Positions 45,500 through 55,061 of a stretch of 64,000 nucleotides of DNA are shown piece after piece (the stretch's first letter is position 1; every line of letters begins with the position of its first letter). Source of the stretch: Ornithodoros turicata (Eukaryota; Arthropoda; Arachnida; Ixodida; Argasidae); contig NC_088203.1 of the NCBI RefSeq assembly GCF_037126465.1, forward strand, positions 93,310,668 through 93,374,667. Direction: 5' to 3'. Below the pieces are notes generated by a model. The model saw only the letters and a list, made by a program, of their open reading frames with translations, was not told where the DNA came from and made no database searches. The translations under genes and the position numbers were made by a program.

Positions 45500-45706
45500 T
45501 ATAATGCAGGGAAAAAAGCCATTAAAGAAACAAATAAATGATACTAGACGTGTTTGAAATTCAAACGTACAGATTAACATGGCTTGGCTGCACGCAGAGC
45601 AACAGATACTCATGGAACGATGCGCAGCTACCAAGGGCTGACGAGCTGCAAACACGGTGAAACACGTGTCCTCTGGTGCTGCCGCATCGTTCCATGAGTA
45701 TCTATC
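45500..45706 (+). mobile_element. Hammerhead-bearing short unit, intact copy
   Basis: Begins next to a TA tract with AATGCAGGGAAAAAAGCC and ends GAGTATCTATC before another TA tract. It shares its first 80 bases with the inverse copy at 43905-44056. It carries the ribozyme at 45604-45704 and no ORF. Confidence 0.75.
45604..45704 (+). ncRNA. Hammerhead ribozyme, complete core
   Basis: CTGACGA (45638-45644) gives the conserved first core strand. Helix II is GCUG/CGGU with a CAAACA loop (45645-45658). GAAA is 45659-45662. Helix III is the short self-complementary ACACGUGU (45662-45669), and the cleavage site follows GUC at C45670. Helix I is formed by 45604-45637 with 45671-45704; its outer 21 bp (AGATACTCATGG... 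with ...CCATGAGTATCT) are perfect. The order corresponds to a type I hammerhead. Very short helix III is known for ribozymes of Penelope-like elements and retrozymes, which may work as dimers. Confidence 0.82.
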
Positions 45707-45798
45707 TATATATATATATATAGCTGAAATGAAAATTGAAACACAGACTACGAAGGTACGGGAAGTAAGAAAAAAGGGATAATTTATTTACATTTAAG

Positions 45799-46571
45799 CA
45801 GACTTGTACGTAACGGGTAACGGGTAATTGCGTTACTAGTAATCAATTACTTTTTTGAGTAATTTGTAACGTAATCGATTACTTTTGGGGCCCAGTAATT
45901 TTTTGAGTAATTCAATTACAATTTTCAGTAATCAATTACCAAGTAATCGATTACTTGGAAACTAAAGAATCCACATTGTTCGGGACGACGCACACACACA
46001 CATATATGGGATGATTCACCGCCGCGAGAAGACAAAACCAACTGCCCTCTGCAAGTTCGGTGCAAGGCAGCTGTCTTAAATCTAGGACTTTTCCCGCAAC
46101 AATTACTTTCCCGAGGACCCCGAGGTCAATTGCCACAGTGTTCCGCACGTGTAGTGTATTTTTGAGTCCACTGTCCTCTCCCCATTCATGTGTACTATCT
46201 ATCCGTAACCCGGCCTGCATACAGTAGGTTGGACTGTAGGTTGTATACCGTGAACCTGATGAGTCATTTGTGGGAGTTCCTGTTGGGACTCTTTTCACAG
46301 AACTCTCAAAACTCTCAACCTTCTGCTTCAATGCTGACTTCGTTTTTGCTCAGTTTTCTTTTTTTGTGTGTGTGGATATCTTTTTTTTTCTATCTTTTTT
46401 TCTATCGTTTTCTCAGATATCGAAAGTAATTGGCAAAGTAACGCGTTACTTCTTAAGGCGTTACTTCATTACTTTTTCCGGCAAGTAATTTGTAACGGTA
46501 AAATTACTTTTTCGTACAAGGTAACGGTAACGGTAATCAATTACTTTTTTTTAGTAACGTGTACAAGTCTG
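45799..46571. mobile_element. hAT element, non-autonomous, 8-bp TSD
   Basis: The 773-bp element begins CAGACTTGTACG and ends CGTGTACAAGTCTG, flanked on both sides by CATTTAAG (45791-45798 and 46572-46579). Subterminal zones repeat GTAACG, TAATCAATTACTTTT and related words. An unassigned 126-codon frame (46331-45951, minus) has no transposase motif. Confidence 0.9.
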
Positions 46572-46602
46572 CATTTAAGATACTTGGAATGCTAAAAGGG
46601 TT

Positions 46603-46637
46603 GTCGACGTTTCGACAGTGGCACTGTCTTCGTCAGG
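46603..46637 (-). ncRNA. Hammerhead-like motif, conserved boxes intact
   Basis: On the minus strand, CTGACGA, a GACAGTGCCACTGTC hairpin, GAAA and CGTC follow each other without change to the core boxes. Helix III would be only two base pairs and helix I only three to four, so activity as a monomer is uncertain. Confidence 0.6.
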
Positions 46638-46654
46638 ACGTCAGGACTGTCTGT

Positions 46655-47684
46655 CCTGACGAAGACAGTTGTGATAACTCAAGGCTTCTTGCGATTTGAG
46701 TGCGAGCAATTCTATACTACAGGATCCACTTTTGGGCGAGACTGGGAGTGAGTGAGAACAACAACACAGTTCATAACAATGGGAACTGTTTATTAGTAAA
46801 CCCGTTCTCAATCTAACCAACGCCTCGACCCCGGGTGCGCTCTGGACTCACCTAGTAGAACTTGGTTCCGGCGATTGCTTGCACCGTCCACGTCGCCGTC
46901 CTCCTCTGGATTGGCTTTTCTTTCCGATGCTTTACGTCCTCACTAGGGGTTGTTGCTCGTAGAGTCGCTGTGATGAGTCGGAGGCCAACGTCCGTGTGGG
47001 AAAGGGGCCGCACGTCGCCACTGGACAGTAGAGCTTCACTTGGGTGCAGGAGTCCGGTGTCCGTGTCCGGAAAGGGCCTCACGACGCAAGTCGGGGTTGC
47101 GGATCCTCGTGGGCAGCTCTCCGGTGACAGGCAGGCCGATCTTCCTCCTCGCAGCAACACTCTTCACTGTGGCCCAGGAAACTGTGTCAGCCATCGTTCG
47201 CCGTCGGCTTTTGTAGAGACCATCGGACGCGGTTGACCTTCTTGCGTCGGCCTGTCCCATTCTCCCGAAATTCCTTTTCCCTTTCAGCGGGACGTGTGTC
47301 CCCATTGACAAGGCCGTCGCGCGACAGTTTTCTAGGAACCGCTGTCTGCTGCTTGGTTCTTTTTGCGGTGTCTGAAGGTTAGGTTGTACGTCATTCTGTG
47401 TTCTGGGGATTCCTCATCATGGTATGCTCTTCGCTGGTAAAGACGCTGCAGCACTGGTTGCCTCTTCGGTTTTTCAAGGTTTGGGACAGTGAGAAGGGCG
47501 TTGTTGTAGTTTGTCTCGGGGAGTGCAGAGCCGTGAAGGGCACATTACAATGCCGAATCCTCGTCCCAAAGGTGAGCAGAGCGCACGTGCAAGGTCAGGC
47601 GTCCATATATCTACGGGTAGTTCTTAGAAACAATAAAACGTGTGGCGAAGCATCACACAGTGCCACTGTCGAAACGTCGACAAC
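46655..47684 (+). ncRNA. Hammerhead-like motif split by a solo LTR
   Basis: CCTGACGAAGACAGT (46655-46669) is the first half, and CAGTGCCACTGTCGAAACG (47658-47676) is the second half. Between them is a 988-bp LTR with CAGT duplicated. Without the insert the motif matches the inverse copy at 46603-46637. Confidence 0.7.
46670..47657. mobile_element. Solo LTR, 988 bp, 4-bp TSD
   Basis: It starts TGTGATAACTC and ends GCATCACA, with CAGT at 46666-46669 and 47658-47661. No internal retroelement genes are present, so it is best explained as a solo LTR left by recombination. AATAAA occurs on the plus strand at about 47631 and on the minus strand at about 46790, so orientation is undecided. Overlapping frames inside it have no domain. 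Confidence 0.75.
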
Positions 47685-47829
47685 CCTTTTAGCATTCCAA
47701 GTATCTTAAATGTAAATAAATTATCCCTTTTTTCTTACTTCCCGTACCTTCGTAGTCTGTGTTTCAATTTTCAATTCAGCTACATATATTCGCGGTCGTC
47801 CGAGCCCCATTCACCAAGTATATATATAT

Positions 47830-49970
47830 AAGACAACAACGCAGATTGAACAGGACTATACGAAAGGACGAAGCGCAGGCTACAACCGTTTTATTGCGCT
47901 TCAGCAGAACAGAAATATTCGCGAACAAGCAGCATCGTAGATCGCCTGTCTCCGAGAAAGCCGGGAATACGCTATCGAGGCTTGACCGGGAGGAACTTGA
48001 AAATGACGTAAGAGAAAGCAAAAAAAGATGGTGTTCTCACCACTATTCCGGTTCTTGTGACGTCATGATGTGTATAAATACCCCGAGTGAGAAGCACAAT
48101 AAAATAGTTGCAGTCTTCTCTTCGTCCCATCCTCTGTACGTCTTTGTCTGTTGTATTTCTAAAGTGGAAGCTTTCACACTAACGGTGCAGCACCAATGAG
48201 CCTGGATCACGTAGAGCTCTTTGCTGTCGTATGAGAAGGACTACTTTTTAGACACTGTAACGGCTGTTGTCTCGTGCTTGCAGCCCGGTCTGGAGAGGCG
48301 GTCTTCACAATTGCTCTCACAGGACACTACGATGGTGCTCCTCGTCGTCCACAACACCAGACACAGAGCAGTTTGAAGAAGACACTTTCCTCGCCCCTTG
48401 TGCAATAAGGGGCTTCTCTAGGGGACATGCAGCCGGAATGGAGAATGTACTCCATCCACGAATAACATGTGTGGATGTTTCCTGCAAAGTGTCGACTTGT
48501 ACGCCGCACTACTTAACGGAAGACCAATGACATCCTGTTCATCCGTTTTCAGCGAGGGAACGAGGGAGGCACGCGCAATTCGAAGTAACGGATTCGGGAC
48601 AGCTATGGATAAGAGCCCTTTCATCCTGCTGACCAAACCGGACCTCGCTGGCCGAGTCAATAGGCAGTGCGCACTAGTTCCCAGACTGTGGGATGAATTT
48701 GTGGAACGGATCAGACGCACGGTCTCTTGTATATAATGCTTAGAGATGACGTCCTTCCGTTTATGTTTCCTATTTAGGCGCGGGACCCCAATTCTTGAGT
48801 GGTTTGTCTGCCTTGAGTTGCCACCATGCTGCAATAAATGCTTGCTATGTTACGCAGACCGGACCCCTGATCCTCTACCTCCATCACGCTACCACTCGGA
48901 GACTTGGTCCCCAACAACAGCAGCAAGCATGGGTTCGCACGAACATTCATAGTACAATCAATCACTGAACGTGCCGCAGCAGTCTACATTGCACATTCCG
49001 CGGAGTTTGCTGTCTCATCAAGCCTAGATAATTGCTTCCGTCCTGAAAATGCAACTCTTCAAAACTCGTGAATTATGATGTATAGAGCGCCACCAGAAAG
49101 CGAGAGAGAGACACAATGACCAGGAAAGCCGCTAAGGGTATTCTCAGGCGTGGATTGCTTTCACATCACTCAGACTAAGCAAGTGAGTGAGCACTGCCTC
49201 TGTGGGATCCTCGTTTACAAATACGATTCCCAATTAACGAACAGACCATTACTTATCGAGCACACCAATTAGTGCCAGCAGCGAAAATTTATCTCTCTCT
49301 AAGGATTCGCTCGTGGCGTTCTGGAATTGGAGTAAACGGGCACTGGCCTAAGCTCTTAGCTGGGCATCACTGTATTAGTCGTTTGGAGCACGTCCAAACC
49401 TTCATTATTTTTACCTTTGCAAAAAAGTCATTCAAAGGTCAAGCTTGTTGCAAATAATTCAAAGATGATCAAATGTGATACCAAATCCGCGGATATTATT
49501 ATGCAACGCTTTTGATCGTATTCACGTAATAGTTGTCATTGCAAACGCCTTCAGCACGAATTTGCTGTAGCGATGACCGCGTCATAATACGAGGGTAGAT
49601 ACGTGCAGTCCACAACTGAAATAACAACAATAACAAATATGTGACGAGAATGTCATGGGTTGTTTCACCACTTAAGGTACCCCATACTACAAATTAGAAG
49701 CAGTACACTGGTAATGACTGGGTACTGCGCAAAACTAACCGTCTCTTCAGCACACCACTGGAGATGTTTTGCCTGGGGATGTTTTACCTTGTTCGAGCAA
49801 GACACCTCGGTTTGGAACCCTAATCACTGAGTCCGATATGGTACCCTAACCCAGCGCACTCCACTCGCAAATGTCTTTGATAATTCGAGCCCTCGTACTA
49901 TCAATCTACAAAATAGACTGCCACAGGTGTTTTCCAGACAATGGTGGCAATTGTGTCACTTAGGAGAAAT
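47830..49970. other. No gene recognised
   Basis: Frames at 48099-48199, 48418-48834 (minus) and 48467-48736 (plus) overlap and have no recognisable domain. No repeats or inverted ends were found. Confidence 0.4.
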
Positions 49971-49974
49971 AGTG

Positions 49975-50977
49975 TTCATGGTTGTAATACACAGAGCGTA
50001 GCTTCACGTGTGGCATTCCTGCGGTATGCTCTGCGCGAGGCTCCGCGAATGTGGGTGGTATACACGGACTCCAATTGTCACGGACATCCTCAGCGACGTT
50101 GACCGTCTCTGCGACGTAGGTCACTCCATCACATTTCAATGGACCCCAGGTCACAGCGGACTAAGCGGAAATGAAGAGGCTGACAGAGTGGCTGCTGCTG
50201 CCAGACAATGCCAAGTGGTGATACCGAATGTGTTGCCCCGTGGTGGCAGGAGGGCATTCTTGTCGGCGATGATCCAACCAATGGCGTCCCAACAATATCG
50301 CCAGGACATTACAGACAGGTCCTTGTTACACGTCGTAGATCCAACTTTGTCGTTTTCCCTCTCAGGCCATTTGCCCCGCTGTCTCTCCTCCCTTATCGAC
50401 TTCCCCTCAATGTGACATTCACCCCGCAGTTCAGACACAGACTAGGGTACGCTTCAACCAGTTCGCGTTCCAACTGCGGATGGTGGCAAACATTCAACAC
50501 GTCTTCATCGACTGCCCTCTATACGGTTTGGAGAGAGCAATGCTCCAGTCCCAAATGGCCCGTATCAACAACAAGCCGCTCAGCCTTGCAGCAATCTTAA
50601 GTCCTTGTCCTAACTGTGTACAGCACCGTCAATGCCTGCACTCATTCTATCTGGTCTTGGCGTCTCGTCTACTAGTCTGCTTCAGCTCCTCTGACCTCAG
50701 AGCTTTTTCCATGAATGCGGAGATGTGATCTTCACAGTACTACATCTCCGGTGGCCGTCCGGATGAACTACTATCCCCATACGACGCACCCGCGTGTGTG
50801 ATATCTCATTTGCGTGTGTCATGTGTGTGTGCGAGTGTGTATGCCTCATCTTTTTCATCGTCATCCCTATCGTATATTAACCCACATGCACTGAGGTACG
50901 GTACCGCAATTGTTGCGGTGAATCACCTCATCCCATCGTCATTCGCGTAGTTGTTGCTGTTGTTGTTGTTGTTCAGG
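49975..50977 (+). pseudogene. LINE RNase H to 3' end, (TTG)n tail
   Basis: HSITFQWTPGHSGLSGNEEADRV is the RNase H end. A shift near 50400 moves the knuckle region to another frame (CGWW/MVANIQHVFIDCPLYGLERAM). The 3' UTR runs to a TTG-rich tail at about 50947-50976. I-superfamily LINE, 5'-truncated and frameshifted. Confidence 0.8.
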
Positions 50978-51059
50978 TGTGGCTTCACCTTGTCGTACAG
51001 GTGTCCGCAAGTTTGTGGGTAGCGCCCTTGAAGTAGCTTCTCAATGAGCTTTAATGGCT

Positions 51060-51225
51060 AGGTTCATTTTTCCGTTGCTGATCAAGAAGGGCCTCAGTCC
51101 GGTCTCATCATCAGGACACATCTCATCCTGCCCATTGTGCCTTGAGGCAGTGGGCCGCACCTCATGTGGCGAATTTGCCCATTCATCATCATTAATTTAT
51201 CTGTTGTTGTCTCAGTCGTGGAGCA
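51060..51225 (+). mobile_element. LINE 3'-UTR fragment
   Basis: TTGAGGCAGTGGGCCGCACCTCATGTGG, shortened here to its recognisable core GGGCCGCACCTCATG, is followed by CATTCATCATCATTAATTTA and TTGTTGTTG-like bases, the form of the other LINE 3' ends in the window. Confidence 0.5.
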
Positions 51226-51614
51226 GATCAACCTACATCGGACTCTTACTCCTCCGGTGCCTTCACCTTCTAGTGCATAGCCAGGAGTCCTCCTGTTCCC
51301 ACAAGCCACCCCTGCTTTACGTCTCACTAATTTCGATAGGTGCGACGTCTGAACTTCAGTGCCTATCTTGGCCAGTGGAAAAAGCCCTCGGCGCTCGTGC
51401 TTGCCGGGTCATGGTCACCACAGAATTGATGCTACATTTGAACATTTACAACCGTAGGCGGATGAAGCGCTATATCAAAGTATCACCTATACGGCCCCGG
51501 TGAAGGGCCCCACTTCACACATATTGCTACGGTAGACAGCGCACCACGGTAGTACTTTGCGAAGGACTAAAAGCTCAGCAGCCTCACTTGCACAGCGTGC
51601 CTGCTTTCGCAATG

Positions 51615-51700
51615 GTACACTTTTTTTTTTATCTACGGTGACACACCCCATCTCATCGTCATCATCTATTGTTGTCGTTGTTGTTGTTTCTTCAGCACAA
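51615..51700 (+). mobile_element. LINE 3'-UTR fragment with TTG tail
   Basis: ACACCCCATCTCATCGTCATCA precedes TTGTTGTCGTTGTTGTTG, comparable to the tail at 50947-50976. Confidence 0.45.
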
Positions 51701-51719
51701 TGCATGAACGACTGCGCAT

Positions 51720-52926
51720 TATGAAATTATAACTTATGTTCCCGTAACCTACTATGGCACACAGCGCTGTACTCGACGCCAAGTGCAGCTATAGACCCTT
51801 GGTTACTGGACCGTCCGTGCCAAATTGGGAAACAACATCTCTATGTCCCTTTCTCCCTCCGATTTCTAACCACACCGCAGTACAGGCGCCTGTAGCTACG
51901 TCGTCCTATGCTATGGCAAATCACTCGGAAACTCAGCGCTGCCATCGTCAGAGGAAGCACACCACCGAGTATAACCTCCATAAAGAGGAGCGCGCCCCTT
52001 GGGAAACGCCCCTGTAGGCGAGAAATCGTTCTTCTCTCTCTGTTTGAGGCGTGATCTGAATATTCCGTGACCGTCGTCTCAAAGCCTACTAGTAAACCTT
52101 GCCCCCCCCCCTTTTTTTAATCAGGGGCAATTCCACTTATGCATAACTTTTGCGCGATCAAGACGTCGGTGATAAGACTGACATGACAGTTCGTGAAAGA
52201 AAGACTTGCTCCAAGAACTAAGAACAAAGCCAAGCCAATCATGGTCCAAAGGAAGGGATGACTGATGTAATGAAAAACGACGGCAGTTCCACTCTAGGCA
52301 TGGTTTCGAATACGAAAATCCTCGAAGGTTTCGTGTCGGCGCATCGCATTCGGCGAAAAGGAAAGGCCCATGTCATTTCTTCCTTTTGCGCCGCCAGGGA
52401 GTGAGCAATTTAGCGCTCAGGCCACACAGAGGAATTCGGAAAGCAGATGTCTCATGACTTGAAAGTTTAGTGGAGACGTGTTTTTCTCGAGGTCGCACGC
52501 GTGCGCTATCACAATGCAGAAGACGGCAACATTTTAAATTCAATTTTATCTAAGCGCCTTCACAAGTTAATGAAAGGGGAAACATTAGATAAACTACAAA
52601 TATTCCAGTGGGCCACGAGGAAAGTTTCAGTAGGTTAGCACTTTTACTCTGAGATATGATACCTTTGCCAAACGGCCATTGAAAAGTATGGCCATTGAAC
52701 ACCTCGAGCAATACGCAGCTGTCACACGGCCCTATCCGATGTTCCTTCACACGTTATACGCCCCGTCTCCCTCAACGTGTGTCCAAGCTTTAACATTAAA
52801 AGGCGTCTCTAGTGAAGGAAAATATAAGGAAAACACAAAATATAAGAAAATAAGAAAATATATAAGAAAATATAAGGAAAACACAAAATAATTGTTTCAT
52901 ATACGCAACTGCTAATTTAATATGCG

Positions 52927-52964
<38 letters not shown>

Positions 52965-53940
52965 ACACGCGTGGTGTCGAGAGTGGAAACGCGAATGCCA
53001 GACACATGTAACACGCGTAGAAACTGTTATATACTGAAGTTTTATGACGTTTCACGAGGTTTGTTGCGCTTTTGTTCAGTGCTTCGGTGTGTACTTGGCA
53101 CGAAGCTGCCTGGGCCACTGTTAGAGGACCCTTAAGTTGACTCAATGTCGTTTCACGAACCTGCATCGAGTCGAGGAGCGTTCGTATCAATGGTAATTAG
53201 CAGCGTAGGGACACTGACAATTCAGTTCGATCACCGTTCATTTCAATGATCATTGAAATGCCCCTGTGACAGCGGTATTACAAAACGTTGTGTCAAAATA
53301 TATTTGTTGCCGTTGCGTAATACGTTATCAGCCCATGACTCACACACCTTAAAGGTAGAGACCGGCTTTATTTCCCTCTATTAGTGCAGCCGAATCAAGG
53401 TGGAGGAGGTGGAGGAGGAGGAGGACGGGGTGGTGGTGGTGGCAATGAAAGAGCTCGCTGTTGTCGGCCTCAGCCGAATCAAGACCACCCTGCCTAATTG
53501 ATCACTGGCGTATGACGAAGCAATTGAAAGCTATAAAACCATTGGGGCAAGCAGTTCATTCCGGCGGCTCCGTGAAATGTTCAGCCATCAACCCTAAAAT
53601 AGCACAGGAGTAATCGCCTGGCTCGTCTGAAAAGAAAACGAGTTGGGAACTCCGGTCCACAGCGATAAAACCCAAGTTCAGAAGACGGGAGGAACAAACA
53701 TAATAAAGGTCCCAAACAGAGCTGCAAAAATGTATACAAGGCAGGTGAGTTAAGAGAAAGAGGGACATGAAATGAAAAAGGAAAGTTCAGCAAGACAAGG
53801 GTCGGCTTGCTATTCAAAAAATAATAAAAGACATAGAACCTGAAAAGGTATATATAAAAAAACAGATAATGCACAGTCAAAGAGTATTCACAGGGCTTTC
53901 AGGCAATCACGGACAATCTTAGGGTTCACAGGCAGTCACA
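51720..53940. other. No gene recognised; several microsatellites
   Basis: A/T-rich short tandem repeats (AAATATAAG-type) lie at 52817-52890, a GT tract at about 52928-52962, and GGA/GGT repeats at 53399-53443. GAAATGCCCCTGTGACAG at about 53258 resembles the terminus of the element at 61923-62372. No gene supported. Confidence 0.45.
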
Positions 53941-53944
53941 AAGT

Positions 53945-54280
53945 GTTCATAAAGCCCGTCACTTGGAGAAAGCGGAAGAAGACAGTGGTGAGAGAGGGCG
54001 TCATGGTGCAGAAGGTGTTGCTATAGCAGCGTAGGATGCAGGGGGGGGGGGGACACCAGCCAAAACGGCAGCTGGTGCAGAGGGGAGTGCTGGATTGACC
54101 CGTTTTGAAGAGAAGCAGCGGTATGCGGGCGACGTTGCGACGGAGACGGTGGAGGAGCGATTCCCCATGACGAGTGCAGCGACATGTGATAAAGAAGTCC
54201 ACATGTGCTCGATTGACTGCATGTGACTGTTGTAGGAGGCAGCCTCTGCTCTGAACGCTCCGGCACGAGCAGCCCATGAG
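53945..54280 (-). pseudogene. LINE C-terminal fragment, decayed
   Basis: SLLHRLRRNVARIPLLLFK and CTSC on the minus strand correspond to LLHRLRLNVAYTPQYLCR and CATC in the LINE at 63521-63979. The knuckle and the RNase H part are lost through frameshifts. Confidence 0.55.
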
Positions 54281-54655
54281 CGGCGGCTACAGGCGGTGGA
54301 TGGAGACGGCAGGCCGGAACAGTAAGGGGTAGGTGTACCGTGTAAGGAAATGGGTTGTGCGGACCACGACAGGAAAGCTTGAACTTCCCCTATTAGTGCG
54401 AAACGTCAGGGATGGTCTACTAGACAGTTCGGTACGTGGCATACAGGATACGCAGACATATGGTCTGCTGGTATAGGGAAATAGCCCTACCTTCCCTGCC
54501 CTACCTACCTCTATCTGTAATAATGTTCCCGAGAAAAACTGATAGGCACATTAAATCTCACCAACAAGTAGCAACAGGTCGAAGTAATACAGCAGTTAAG
54601 AAAGAGTCACGATTAATCACTGCATTAATCCGAATAATCAACAAATGTGTGAAGT
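54281..54655. other. No gene recognised
   Basis: No motif or repeat seen. Confidence 0.4.
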
Positions 54656-55061
54656 TACTACAGTAACCTCTATTCCAACGTCAAGGTGTTCGAGTTGTTC
54701 ACTCTATAGGACTGCCCTCCAGTGTCTCGCAACAATGGGCATCCGCGCACCTCTAGTATCCATTGTTGTTGACATGCTTGAATTGTTCAAGAAGCTGTTG
54801 AACATGGGCCACTGCGTAGTGTTACAGTGGATCATGTGGGCATACGCGGCAACGAACAGGCAGACCAGGCTGCTTTACGGGGTCACCAGATTACATCAGC
54901 CCACTCCATCTTCCTGCCAAAAGGCGACCGTCAGGCCCTTCACCGTGTTATCCCTGCAGACAAGGCGACATCTCAGTGGGTGCACGATATCCTACTCTCT
55001 GCTCCACGCCGTAGATTCGTCTGTCTCACTGTCGCTTCCTCATTCCCATCCGATACCTTGG
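54656..55061 (+). pseudogene. LINE RNase H fragment
   Basis: A broken RNase H end is readable: ALQCLATMGIRAPLV, then after a frame change HVGIRGNEQADQAALRG and LPKGDRQALHRV. It stops where the opposite-strand LINE at 55062 begins, suggesting that LINE inserted into it. Confidence 0.7.

Larger units (their letters stand above)
45712..47815. mobile_element. Palindromic hammerhead-bearing element, twice invaded
   Basis: The left arm (45720-45798, 46572-46637) and right arm (46655-46669, 47658-47790) are inverse copies: AGCTGAAATGAAAATTGAAACAC, AAGTATCTTAAATG and GTCGACAACCC appear in both. Each arm ends centrally in a hammerhead-like motif, so two motifs face each other across about 17 bases. 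The left arm is interrupted by a hAT element and the right motif by a solo LTR. This inverted layout resembles Penelope-like pLTR arrangements, but no PLE reverse transcriptase is present. Confidence 0.65.

Noticed and set aside
45951..46331. 126-codon frame inside the hAT element as a transposase
   Set aside because: No hAT dimerisation motif, zinc finger or catalytic pattern is visible, and the element is only 773 bp.
46852..47311. Overlapping frames on both strands as a host gene
   Set aside because: They fall wholly inside a unit with TG...CA ends and a 4-bp duplication, so they are LTR sequence.
48418..48834. 138-codon minus frame as a gene
   Set aside because: An overlapping plus frame of similar quality exists, with no domain and no splice context that I can support.
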